Part shown: positions 26,607-35,202 of the stretch, piece after piece
How the letters are laid out: each line of letters starts with the position of its first letter
Position numbering within the stretch: the first letter of the stretch is position 1
Source: Marinobacter sp. THAF197a
Lineage (GTDB): Bacteria > Pseudomonadota > Gammaproteobacteria > Pseudomonadales > Oleiphilaceae
Assembly: GCF_009363275.1 (NCBI RefSeq)
Contig: NZ_CP045324.1
Coordinates: 2,790,001 to 2,854,000, forward strand
Direction of reading: 5' to 3'
Length of the DNA: 64,000 nt
Translations under genes and position numbers: made by a program
Notes under the pieces: generated by a model
The model's input: only the letters and a program-made list of their open reading frames with translations
Told to the model about the DNA's origin: nothing
Databases searched by the model: none

Positions 26607-26737
26607 GCCATCAGCCCTGCTTTATTAAATACTCGCAAGTTAAGCCTAAGGGTTTTAGTTAGCGCGTCTACCCCTCACCTGAACACTTCTTCTATCGCTA
26701 AATCAGGGCGATCTTTTCAGCCAAGTTTCCGATTTAG

Positions 26738-26884
26738 TTAACTTTCCAAGTCCAAAAGCGTATGACGGTACCATCTGACGAACGTCGCTATGTAACTGAA
26801 TCCATAGAGCCAAGGATCAAAACCGCAATGCGCATAAGAATGAAGGTGTTTCTTTAGCTCTGCCCAACCCTCAGCTTGGTTCAA
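26738..26884 (-). pseudogene. 48-codon coding-like fragment behind the asparagine-synthase gene
   Basis: An open stretch reading NQAEGWAELKKHLHSYAHC then FDPWLYGFSYIATFVRWYR, ending at TAA. Only a TTG could start it, it overlaps the end of the upstream gene and has no ribosome site. Its composition is protein-like, so it may be the tail of a lost gene. The rest of 26607-26870 shows nothing else. Confidence 0.25.
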
Positions 26885-28736
26885 GGAAACTACACTTCTT
26901 TCTCCACGTTAGATAGACGAAAACCAACCACAGTCTATAGGCGTAATCTCCTCGCCCCAATCGATGTTTCTCGAGCAAGTTCTTGATCCCTCCCATATTC
27001 ATGCCTGGTACTGATACCTCCTCAAGTAGGATTTCAAGTCGTGACCCCAGATCTTCCCGAAACCAACGCGAGATAGGAACAGCGAATCCCTGTTTGTTTC
27101 GATTCCAGATCTGGGCCGGCAAACGGTCTGAGAAGGCAGATTTAATAGGCTTTTTGGAGTAACTCCAACCGTGCACCCACTCAATTGGCAGACTCATAGC
27201 CAGACTCACGACGGAGGTGTCCAGAAATGGAGCCCGCACCTCTAAAGAATGATGCATTGACGCTCTGTCGACCTTAGTCAGAATGTCTTGAGGCAAATAC
27301 ACGAACGTGTCGCTTAACATCATCTCCTTAATATCTGAGAGCGCCTCTTGGCTTTCCCAAAATTTATGAAATCCATGGCCTTTTCCGGCTAATCCCGGAA
27401 ACAGAGATTCGTAGTTTCGCCATGAGAAAAAAGAGGGCGCAATGTAGGGTTGCTCAGCCTCTCGTCTGTCCACAACATCCATAAACAAATGAAGCTTTTT
27501 CAGTAAACTCCGGCTATGGTGGCTCTCTGGCTCAGGCAGTAGATCTACAAACTTGCGAACACTTGAACGCATCACTAGAGGCAAAGAGACATAGAGATTC
27601 AAAATTTTCCTTGCTCTATACCGCTCATAACCTCCGAACAATTCGTCGGCACCGTCACCAGATAAGGCGACTTTCACGTGCTTGCTGGCCAAAGCAGACA
27701 CAGCCGCCGTTGGGACGAGCGACGAATCGTGAAAAGGCTGGCCAACACGCTCCAGCAGTATCTTTTCAAACTCCTCAAACGCCAGTTCGTCTATGATTGA
27801 ACAGTGGTTTTTGATACCCAAAAATTCAGCGGTCTGTTTAGCAAATACGCTCTCATCATGCGACGCATCACGAAAACCAATCGTAAACGACTCTACATTA
27901 TGATTGGTCAGCTGCGCCGCGACAGCCGAAACGACAGAAGAATCGACACCTCCCGACAAGAACGTCCCTACCTTTACGTCTGCAACTAATCGACGTTCAA
28001 CGGCCGCAGTAAGACGAAACCGTAGCTCGTCTACAGCCGAATCATATGTCCCATTGTACTTCTTGACCTCCGGAATCCAATATCGCCGGACAACCGGAGC
28101 ATATCCGACCTTCCAGGTTAGATTTGAACCGGCCGGCAATTCGAAAACGCCCTCAAAGAAAGTATTACCGGGCAACGTGTAGCCATAACGGAAGTAATCC
28201 GCTGTGCTGTTGACGTCTTCTTTCCAAGTGCGGCGTGACAGTTCATTTAGAGAAGGAAGTTCGGATGAGACTCCGATTTCCTTCTCTGAGGCGAAATAGT
28301 AAACCGGTTTTTTGCCCATCCGATCCCGCGATACCAAAAGCGTCTCTTTTTCGTTATCCCAGAGGGCAAAACCCCACATACCCTCAAGCCGATCAATAAA
28401 ACCCTCCCCCCGTGTTACCAGGCCAGCCAGCAAAACCTCGGTATCACCAGTGGTTACGAATTGCCAACCTTGGGCTAACTCCTTTTTCAATTCTTTGTAG
28501 TTATATATTTCACCGTTGAAAACGAGAGTAAAACGATGATCGGCTGTGGACATGGGCTGGGGGCTATCATTCAGCCCCACTATCGATAGCCGGGCATGAC
28601 CCAACACCGCGTTCCGGCGAACTTCCACTCCGGAGCTATCAGGCCCCCTCGGAGTCATTCTCGCAACTGAGGCACGGCAAACCCTCTCCAAGCCTTCGCC
28701 TTCAATACGACTGTATAAAAAACTGAAACCGCACAT
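26871..28736 (-). CDS. Glutamine-hydrolysing asparagine synthase-like amidotransferase
   Basis: 621 residues from the ATG at 28736, which places the catalytic Cys second (MCGFSFLYS), as in class II amidotransferases; the longer frame to 28793 would bury it. The glutaminase domain has RGPDSSG, GHARLSIVG, FNGEIYNYKEL and GDTEVLL. The synthetase domain has the PP-loop SGGVDSS and ALSGDGADELFGGYERY. In glycan loci such enzymes commonly amidate sugar carboxylates or aspartate residues of the polymer (family knowledge). It is AsnB-type, but free asparagine synthesis cannot be excluded. Confidence 0.9.
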   Translation of the reverse strand: MCGFSFLYSRIEGEGLERVCRASVARMTPRGPDSSGVEVRRNAVLGHARLSIVGLNDSPQPMSTADHRFTLVFNGEIYNYKELKKELAQGWQFVTTGDTEVLLAGLVTRGEGFIDRLEGMWGFALWDNEKETLLVSRDRMGKKPVYYFASEKEIGVSSELPSLNELSRRTWKEDVNSTADYFRYGYTLPGNTFFEGVFELPAGSNLTWKVGYAPVVRRYWIPEVKKYNGTYDSAVDELRFRLTAAVERRLVADVKVGTFLSGGVDSSVVSAVAAQLTNHNVESFTIGFRDASHDESVFAKQTAEFLGIKNHCSIIDELAFEEFEKILLERVGQPFHDSSLVPTAAVSALASKHVKVALSGDGADELFGGYERYRARKILNLYVSLPLVMRSSVRKFVDLLPEPESHHSRSLLKKLHLFMDVVDRREAEQPYIAPSFFSWRNYESLFPGLAGKGHGFHKFWESQEALSDIKEMMLSDTFVYLPQDILTKVDRASMHHSLEVRAPFLDTSVVSLAMSLPIEWVHGWSYSKKPIKSAFSDRLPAQIWNRNKQGFAVPISRWFREDLGSRLEILLEEVSVPGMNMGGIKNLLEKHRLGRGDYAYRLWLVFVYLTWRKKCSFLEPS

Positions 28737-28837
28737 TGATACCGATCCAAAAAGGTGGATGTATTCTGACGCCCCCCGCCAGAAAAAGGGCAATCTAGGC
28801 TTAAACCGTCATCATCAAAGATTACACTAAAGACATT

Positions 28838-29002
28838 TTAGAATTTTGGCCTGATCAGGTAGTTGGTATAGTAACGGCTTGTTTTACGTGGAGCCAATAA
28901 CCTCACAAGCAAGACCCCAAATACCTCAATCGAGCCTGATTTTGTATTGATCCCTTCGGAATAGCTCATTTGAGCAATAGGACTTCCGAATTTGTCCGCC
29001 AT
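28838..29002 (-). CDS. Small 54-residue ORF with strong ribosome site
   Basis: ATG at 29002 is preceded by GGAG with eight-base spacing, and the frame stays open to TAA at 28838: MADKFGSPIAQMSYSEG... then VFGVLLVRLLAPRKTS and YYTNYLIRPKF. A hydrophobic segment (EVFGVLLVRLLA) is followed by a basic, Tyr-rich tail, so a small membrane-associated peptide is possible. It lies in the 306-base gap between the amidotransferase and a glycosyltransferase on the same strand. It could also be the remnant of a lost gene. No family recognised. Confidence 0.42.
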   Translation of the reverse strand: MADKFGSPIAQMSYSEGINTKSGSIEVFGVLLVRLLAPRKTSRYYTNYLIRPKF

Positions 29003-29042
29003 CCATAATGCTCCAATCGATTAGGGCTTCACGCAGAAGCCG

Positions 29043-30152
29043 CTATGACCCTAGTAGAGCCGCCTCATAAGCATCGATAACTTCGTTGGAAAACACGCTC
29101 ACAGTGTTTCGCGAAGTCTTCTCCCATAGAGCTATTAGCGCTCGAGCTATGTCCCTTGGATTCGCCGGCTCGGCTACTTCAAAACTTTGAAGATTCAGTG
29201 CACTGATGATTTCGTCAATTGATTTATCATAGCGCGTGATTAAAACCGGCAGGTGAAAGTACAGTGCTTCCAATAGCGCGTTGGGATAACCCTCCCATAG
29301 GGAAGTTAAGGCGAATCCTTCTGCGTTGGCATACCAACCGGCAGGACTGTCGTAATGCCCCACCAAAAACACGGCCTTTTGCAGCGACAGGTCCGAGATA
29401 AGCCTCTCTAATACGTTCCGTTCCGGACCATCACCAACAATCACCAACTTCGGGAAGCCCTCTAAATGCGATAAAAAGGAATACGCTCTGATGAGACTGG
29501 AAAAATCTTTAGCTTCCGTCAAACGGCCAACGGCCACGATGTAAGGCGAAAAACTCTTTACGAAATCTCTATCGGTGCCTGAAAGACCCTTCTCGAGAAA
29601 CTCAGAATCTATGGGGTTTCCGATGACGGTTAACATGCTTTTGTTCAAAGACAAAGCTTGGGCGAGTTCGTTCGCGTGGGTGGATGTCAGAGCAATCACT
29701 GCATCTGCCCTTCTATATAGGAAGGACATCAGAAACAGACGCCACTTCGATGAGACATTTTTCAGGCTCGTCGCCTCTCTTAAAACAAGGCGACCAGGCC
29801 TACCTCCCAAAAACCATGCAACCACAGACAGAAGGTTGCTTCCTGTTATGGTCGACAGAATTCCATGAGGCTTTGTTTTTCTTAAATACTTGGACAGCTT
29901 GATCAGACTCGTGAGAGCAACCCAGGGCCCACCTTTCGAGCCGGACATTGTTGCTAAATTTACAACCGTTATGTTGCCATCGACTTGAGAAAAGAGCGCT
30001 CCCGTATTAGAAAGCACTACAAGATCGACACAATGCCCGCGTTTCACCAACTCCCTACCCAGAAAGAGCAGAACCCGTTGAGCCCCGCCTGTCGTCAGTT
30101 CATCAATGCATAATGTAATTTTCGTCATCTCATGAACAACATCTTTCGTCAT
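29043..30152 (-). CDS. GT4-family glycosyltransferase
   Basis: A 369-residue GT-B enzyme counted from ATG 30152; a TTG at 30170 and an ATG at 30128 (MTKITLCIDELTTGG) are alternatives. The N-domain has the GGAQRVLLFLGREL signature and the C-domain has VAVGRLTEAKDFSSLIRAY, VGDGPERNVLERL and LTSLWEGYPNALLEAL (E-x7-E). It is the first gene of a four-gene run of glycosyltransferases and membrane protein reading from pilA towards the amidotransferase. Confidence 0.86.
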   Translation of the reverse strand: MTKDVVHEMTKITLCIDELTTGGAQRVLLFLGRELVKRGHCVDLVVLSNTGALFSQVDGNITVVNLATMSGSKGGPWVALTSLIKLSKYLRKTKPHGILSTITGSNLLSVVAWFLGGRPGRLVLREATSLKNVSSKWRLFLMSFLYRRADAVIALTSTHANELAQALSLNKSMLTVIGNPIDSEFLEKGLSGTDRDFVKSFSPYIVAVGRLTEAKDFSSLIRAYSFLSHLEGFPKLVIVGDGPERNVLERLISDLSLQKAVFLVGHYDSPAGWYANAEGFALTSLWEGYPNALLEALYFHLPVLITRYDKSIDEIISALNLQSFEVAEPANPRDIARALIALWEKTSRNTVSVFSNEVIDAYEAALLGS

Positions 30153-30208
30153 AGTGTCCCGGCCGTCCAATAAACGTCCTTATGCCCCCCTGAATACAAA
30201 GGCAGAAA

Positions 30209-31384
30209 TTATCCCTCGCACCGCGCGCCCTCCAGAGTGGCCTCATAGACCTGATAGTAGCGTGCTGCACAGCTCTCCCACGTCAAACCCTGATTTAATA
30301 TTTCCGTTCTGGCGGAGTTACCAAGCTCTGCGCTCAAACATGGATTTTTCATTAGTTTTTCGATGTTTTCCGATAGCGTCTCGACATCTCCGACCGGAAA
30401 CAAAAGCCCTGTCCTGCTGTCCTCGATAAAATCGACGATACCGGGTAAATCGGTGGCGATAACAACTCGAGCAGACGCCATGGCCTCTAGAACTACGTTC
30501 GGACGTCCCTCTGAGCAACTACAGAGGATGAGCGCATCATGCTGAGACAGCGTATTGGCAATCTGACTCGGTGGCACCTCCCCCACAAACTCAACTCTCT
30601 CTGTAAGGCCAAGCGCAGCAACCTTTGAGACCAGCGTTTTTTTTTCTGGCCCCTCACCAACGATTGTTAGCGTTGCGCGCTTGGGAACCCTAGCTAAAGC
30701 TTCAATAGCGGTGTCGATTCGCTTGCGTTTTATCAAGCTGCCCACACAGAGAAGCCTCGGAACAATCTCATCCTCTTGAAGACTGCTGACAGATAGAAAG
30801 TTCTCGTCAACGCCATTGGGGATATGCTGGAATGAGGCCGAAGACAACGGGAATATGCTCGACAATTCCTGTGCCATCGAGGGGCTAACTGTAATCAAGC
30901 GCGCATTCGACCTCAGCAAGAGGCTAAGCACAGCCCTTCTAACCCAGGAAGAGCGGAGATTCGAAACGTCATCACCCCGCAACGTGGTGACGACGGGAAT
31001 CCTTTTGATCAAGCCCACAATGCCTGCAAAAACGCCCGGCAAGGACCAATTGGCGTGAATCAGATCTACCCCACGTGAGTAACGCCATACCGCCAAGAAG
31101 AAAAACAAAAAATAACTCGGTAACAATAACGCGCTTGCAGGATTTTCCTTAATAGCAACCGGCAAACCTCCGGGCTCATGAGAAAGAGTTTGAAACACTT
31201 TTGGAGCATACCGGAAGCTTTTGACACGGTAATCGGCACCCGGTTCGGTACGCTGACGCCCATCAGGCACAACGACTTGAACATCCAGTTTTCTGGAGAG
31301 CGCGTCAACCAACCTCTTGACGAAAATCCCGCTTGTAGACTCTGGACTGATAGGAAATGATGTTGAAACAACCAGCACTCTCAT
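30209..31384 (-). CDS. GT4-family glycosyltransferase
   Basis: 391 residues starting with ATG 31384. N-domain: STSFPISPESTSGIFVKRLV and HANWSLPGVFAGI; C-domain: CVGSLIKRKRIDTAIEAL, IVGEGPEKKTLV and CSCSEGRPNVVLEAMA. Typical of enzymes that extend lipid-linked surface glycans on the cytoplasmic face. A hydrophobic run (LLLPSYFLFFFLAVW) near residue 90 may sit against the membrane. It lies 57 bases upstream of the next GT4 gene, likely one transcript. Confidence 0.87.
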   Translation of the reverse strand: MRVLVVSTSFPISPESTSGIFVKRLVDALSRKLDVQVVVPDGRQRTEPGADYRVKSFRYAPKVFQTLSHEPGGLPVAIKENPASALLLPSYFLFFFLAVWRYSRGVDLIHANWSLPGVFAGIVGLIKRIPVVTTLRGDDVSNLRSSWVRRAVLSLLLRSNARLITVSPSMAQELSSIFPLSSASFQHIPNGVDENFLSVSSLQEDEIVPRLLCVGSLIKRKRIDTAIEALARVPKRATLTIVGEGPEKKTLVSKVAALGLTERVEFVGEVPPSQIANTLSQHDALILCSCSEGRPNVVLEAMASARVVIATDLPGIVDFIEDSRTGLLFPVGDVETLSENIEKLMKNPCLSAELGNSARTEILNQGLTWESCAARYYQVYEATLEGARCEG

Positions 31385-31429
31385 AGAACAGTCAACTGAT
31401 GGTCAGACTCAAATACGCCACCGTGAATA

Positions 31430-32284
31430 TTAATCATCATTTTTATACATTAAGGCGGTAATTTGCTCAGAGACCAAACCAATAAGAAAAATCGTCGTTC
31501 CGGCCGTTAACATAAACACTGTTGCAATTGAAAGCCTCTCATCCAAGTAGTACGTGTATGCATAATAAAGCCCACCGGCTAATGCATGAAAAAATGCAAT
31601 TGGAAAGAAGAGCTTCAATGGCGAGTACAGGGTGCCCACTTTAAATATAATCAACAAGAACCGAAGACCATCTTGCAAAAGCTTTATATGGCTGTTTCCC
31701 TGCCTCTTTGAAGCATGTATTGGCTCATAACAAACCGAATACCCGGCCCGGAAAAATGCCATCGTTGACGTAGTTGGATAAGAAAATCCATTCGGAAGCA
31801 AATAAAGAAACTGTCGAAACCTGTCCGCTCTCACAGCTCGAAACCCTGACGTCAAGTCCATCACTCGCTGCCCTGTCATGTAGCTAGCCAAGGCATTGTA
31901 AAACCAGTTGGCAACCCCTCTGCCCCAACTTGCCTGAGACCCCCTCTTGCGGGCACCGACAACCATGTCGAACCCTTCGCCAAGTCTCGAAATCAATCGC
32001 CTGGCATCTTCAGGAGAGTGCTGTCCATCTCCATCCATAAACACCAACACATCTCCATGAGCCTCTCGTGCACCCGTTTTAATGGCTGCACCATTCCCCT
32101 TGGAATACGGATGCCTGATCACTGTTGCGCCACTCTGCTCGGCGAGCGCAGCTGTCTCGTCTTCAGAGCCATCATCAACCACAATAACTTCTGAGTCTGG
32201 AAAAACCACAAAAACCTTCTCGACGACTTCAGCAATCGCTAACGCTTCATTCTTCGCTGGAATAATAACGGATATTTTTTGCAT
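31430..32284 (-). CDS. GT2 glycosyltransferase, polyprenyl-phosphate type
   Basis: 284 residues from the ATG at 32284 (TTG one codon upstream is possible). A GT-A domain with VIIPAKNEALAIAEVV, VVDDGSEDET and the metal motif FMDGDGQHSPED, followed by two C-terminal membrane helices (FFPIAFFHALAGGLYYAY and MLTAGTTIFLIGLVS). This is the DPM1/GtrB-like layout, which loads a sugar onto undecaprenyl phosphate. It could supply a donor for the GT-C protein encoded next to it (inference). Confidence 0.86.
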   Translation of the reverse strand: MQKISVIIPAKNEALAIAEVVEKVFVVFPDSEVIVVDDGSEDETAALAEQSGATVIRHPYSKGNGAAIKTGAREAHGDVLVFMDGDGQHSPEDARRLISRLGEGFDMVVGARKRGSQASWGRGVANWFYNALASYMTGQRVMDLTSGFRAVRADRFRQFLYLLPNGFSYPTTSTMAFFRAGYSVCYEPIHASKRQGNSHIKLLQDGLRFLLIIFKVGTLYSPLKLFFPIAFFHALAGGLYYAYTYYLDERLSIATVFMLTAGTTIFLIGLVSEQITALMYKNDD

Positions 32285-32353
32285 CAATATGTCCCGAGTA
32301 CTTGACCAATAATCGTCTCAATTGATTTGGAGCCCAACTGCAATAGCGCGAGA

Positions 32354-34258
32354 TTACGGTAAATTACTGTTTATCCTCTCATCAATAAACTCGAATATTG
32401 TTATATACTGAGCCATTTTCTCCTCGGAGATGCCATCCTGAGCATCCCGTTCAATAGCCACCTCCAACATTCTTCTAGCGGATGGAAACTCTCCCGCACG
32501 GAGATAGACATGTGCGATGCGCGTGGCTGAATCCACGGAAGGCAACATATTATCGACTTTAAAGTAAAACTCCAAAGCGGCATCGGCGTTACCACTCCCA
32601 AGCATTAAGTCACCCGCAATCGCCTGGAACGCGGCTACGCCGCTGGTATTGGTACCCTGCCCTTCAAAGGCTAATGTTCCCTTGAGCAAATCGGCAACAT
32701 CGGGTGCAATGGTCGAACACGATGTTTCATGTATAAAGCGAGAAAGATTAGAGACAACCGGACGCAACCCATCCGTCCACCTGTGCTGAGCGAAATTTTG
32801 TGCGATTTCCGCCAAGTCGTATCTGATAGGTTTCTCGAAGGCACACGAAAAAGTCAGAGACATCAGGGGAAGGCTCAAGTCATGAGGGAAGGCTTTATAA
32901 GTCTCATCAATCACGTCAAGAGCGGCGTCAGGAAACCCTACAGAGGCCAGATGCTGTGCAAATGTCCTCTGGGCACGCAGCGAGTTTGGGTGCTCAGATG
33001 ACCAGATCGGAATAATACGGCGGGAGTCACCCCATTCAGATGAGTAGCCCCAGGTAACCCCCGCTGCTACGGTAATTATCATGGCAAAAACGACCGCTTC
33101 GAACCTCGGGACCGCTTTAACGTATTTTCCCAAGGCGTTGCTCAATATGCAGACAAAAGCAAACATTGGTCCAAAAAACGGCAGATAGTTACGATGTTCG
33201 AAGTACAGCTCCAGAGGCACAGCGGAGGACTCAATAATATGGCCTGCAAAGAACCATAAAATGCCAAAACTTAATACCGGGTAAGAGCGACGGAACATCA
33301 CTGCAAAACCGACGAACAGAACAATGCCAAGAACCGAAAAAAAGACTTCGGGCACCCAAAGACTTGAGTAGATGGGGTAGTCGTCTTGAAAGAGCCCCAA
33401 TTGATGAACTTGCAGATCAAATAAGCTTTCTATGTAGTCCCATAGAACCACAGACTGAGTCAGCAACCTTTCCTGTAAGGTAAAATCACGGTTTGCATAA
33501 CTACCGACCCATTTCGGAAAATACAAAACATAGATAAGTATAAAGGTCGTTGGAGCGACTAAACTTATTCGCTTCCACCAGAGAAACAGAGCCGACTGCT
33601 TTTTTGACGCGAGAATAGTAGCCTCGATTACCAATATATAAACAGGCAACAAAGCGCCGGATTCCTTGCTCAGGATGGCCAGCAACGTAAACAGACCCAG
33701 AGAGCCACTGAGCAAAGCAAGTTGGAAAATCCTAGGCTCCGGGTATCTCATTCTGAGAAACAAATGTGCAGCAATCCCCAACAAGCTGAATAGCGCTGAG
33801 AGCTGTGTCATGCGCTGAACAACGTAGAGAACTGTTGATACCTGCATCGGGTGAACTAACCAGATGGCAGTTGCCGCCAGAGCAATCCAATTGGCAGATG
33901 AATCTTTTAGGAGTTGGCGCCCAAGAACCCGTAAGGCAATAAACCCAATAATACCGACCAAAAGGTGGATGAGCAGATTGGTTTTCTTGAAGTCTTCAGG
34001 ATTCGAGGGCCAATTATTATCGTCGAGTAAGAAAGACAACTTCGCAACAGGACGACCCAAAGGACCGGCATTACCAATACTTAAGTAATGATTCAAATCG
34101 CCAACACTCTCTACACCGCCTTCAAGTGCCGACAGATTGTCGAAATCGTCAAGAAAAAACGGCCCAGAGAGTCCCGGCTGATAAACGAACCACGTGAGGG
34201 CGAGCAGAACGCAGAACGCTGTGGATACCATTACCGAATGACACGAGAGCTTTTTCAA
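32354..34258 (-). CDS. Multi-pass GT-C-like membrane protein, possible pilin glycosyltransferase or polymerase
   Basis: 634 residues. About ten N-terminal membrane segments and a short periplasmic motif GPFFLDDFDN near the start recall the acidic loop of GT-C glycosyltransferases. A soluble C-terminal third has TPR-like repeats (RAQRTFAQHLASVGFPDAA, ALEFYFKVDN). It is not a close match to PglL/Wzy that I can recognise. It lies directly downstream of pilA (same strand, beyond a terminator), a position where TfpO/TfpW-like pilin glycosyltransferases are found in other gammaproteobacteria. Apparent TTG start with AGGG ten bases upstream; ATG 34231 is possible. Confidence 0.6.
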   Translation of the reverse strand: MKKLSCHSVMVSTAFCVLLALTWFVYQPGLSGPFFLDDFDNLSALEGGVESVGDLNHYLSIGNAGPLGRPVAKLSFLLDDNNWPSNPEDFKKTNLLIHLLVGIIGFIALRVLGRQLLKDSSANWIALAATAIWLVHPMQVSTVLYVVQRMTQLSALFSLLGIAAHLFLRMRYPEPRIFQLALLSGSLGLFTLLAILSKESGALLPVYILVIEATILASKKQSALFLWWKRISLVAPTTFILIYVLYFPKWVGSYANRDFTLQERLLTQSVVLWDYIESLFDLQVHQLGLFQDDYPIYSSLWVPEVFFSVLGIVLFVGFAVMFRRSYPVLSFGILWFFAGHIIESSAVPLELYFEHRNYLPFFGPMFAFVCILSNALGKYVKAVPRFEAVVFAMIITVAAGVTWGYSSEWGDSRRIIPIWSSEHPNSLRAQRTFAQHLASVGFPDAALDVIDETYKAFPHDLSLPLMSLTFSCAFEKPIRYDLAEIAQNFAQHRWTDGLRPVVSNLSRFIHETSCSTIAPDVADLLKGTLAFEGQGTNTSGVAAFQAIAGDLMLGSGNADAALEFYFKVDNMLPSVDSATRIAHVYLRAGEFPSARRMLEVAIERDAQDGISEEKMAQYITIFEFIDERINSNLP

Positions 34259-34285
34259 GACATCATCACCCTAATTTTTGTTTAA

Positions 34286-34322
34286 GCCAAAAAAGAAAAG
34301 TCCTCTTTCGAGGACTTTTCTT
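34286..34322 (-). terminator. Rho-independent terminator of pilA
   Basis: Perfect stem AAAAGTCCTC-TTTC-GAGGACTTTT (34296-34319), followed on the minus strand by TTTTCTTTTTT. It lies 40 bases past the pilA stop, so the downstream GT-C gene relies on read-through or its own promoter. Confidence 0.93.
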
Positions 34323-34361
34323 AACGTACAGCTAACTGCCTGAAAACTCTATGGCGTCAGC

Positions 34362-34811
34362 TTACGGGCGACAGTTTGCAGGACGATATTTAGCCTCGAG
34401 GGAACCGCCTGTGCAATCAACTTGAACGCCATTGTTATTACCAGTTACGAGGTATTCAAAAGTGCTGGCGTCTGCAGTACCACCCAAATTGCCCAATGTG
34501 TAGGTCAACTGAGTACCAGTAGAAGAAGTAGCAAAAGCAATATTAGTGATGTAATCGCTCTGGCCGGTATCTGTGTTAATGCCAGCAGCGGTTGTGGTCG
34601 CGGGCATGCTACCAGTGCTGATGTAGTATTCGGCGACACTTGTGCGGGCAGCACTAGCAACCGTCAAAACCTCACTAACCTTGGCACGGATTGTGTAGTC
34701 CTGATACGCAGGAATAGCAACAGCCGCCAAAATACCAATGATTGCAACAACGATCATCAGTTCGATCAGAGTGAAACCCTGCTGACCTTTTTTCATTTGA
34801 ATCTTCTGCAT
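34362..34811 (-). CDS. pilA: Type IV major pilin PilA
   Basis: 149 residues from the ATG at 34811 (GAGGT eight bases upstream); an in-frame start upstream adds an unlikely leader. Class IVa prepilin: short basic leader ending KKGQQG, cleavage before Phe, then the helix FTLIELMIVVAIIGILAAVA with Glu5. The variable C-terminal half is Thr/Ser/Gly-rich, and a disulfide loop is predicted between the cysteines of VDCTGGSLEAKYRPANC. Processed and N-methylated by PilD, polymerised by PilB. It is divergent from pilBCD with a 391-base gap. Confidence 0.95.
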   Translation of the reverse strand: MQKIQMKKGQQGFTLIELMIVVAIIGILAAVAIPAYQDYTIRAKVSEVLTVASAARTSVAEYYISTGSMPATTTAAGINTDTGQSDYITNIAFATSSTGTQLTYTLGNLGGTADASTFEYLVTGNNNGVQVDCTGGSLEAKYRPANCRP

Positions 34812-35202
34812 GTTATCGACCTCTAGAGTTGTCGTTTCTTTTATCCAAGCTCTGACCGTCGGGCACACTCCCTACCAGCCGCGCTGAGCCTGAAGTAACT
34901 TAAGCACCCTGCGTGCCAATTGCAAGATAATGTTAAAAACATACTACCATTCAGCGCCTTGCAGCCCTCCGTGAAGCGCATCACACACAGCAGAATCACC
35001 CAAACCCCGCCACAGCACGTCCAGGAGTGACGTTTTTTGTCACCCGAACCAAACACAAGTCGACAAGCACATTTCAACGACATGTCTTTGAGAAAGATCA
35101 AACCTGAGACTCACCCCGCTTTCCAAACCCCGGCCATGCATCTAAACTCTGTGTTCATAAATACGATATTCAGCCACTTATAAGACTTTCCTCAGAGCAT
35201 TT
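34812..35202. other. Divergent pilA-pilB regulatory gap
   Basis: 391 bases with no gene. The pilA side holds a sigma-54 promoter (34903-34918). The pilB side is moderately AT-rich near 35120-35190 with no clear -35/-10 pair that I can defend. No other structure seen. Confidence 0.6.
34903..34918 (-). promoter_or_regulatory. Sigma-54 (-24/-12) promoter of pilA
   Basis: On the minus strand TGGCACGCAGGGTGCT matches the RpoN consensus TGGCACG-N4-TTGCW with one mismatch; GG and GC are exactly ten bases apart. Transcription would begin near 34892, giving a leader of about 80 bases. In Pseudomonas pilA is RpoN/PilR-dependent, so PilSR control is expected; those genes are not in the window. Confidence 0.8.

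Noticed and set aside
34595..34620. CTGGTAGCATGCCCG, ops-like, in pilA
   Set aside because: It encodes part of the pilin (Ser-Thr-Gly-Ser-Met) and is within the coding region, not upstream of an operon.
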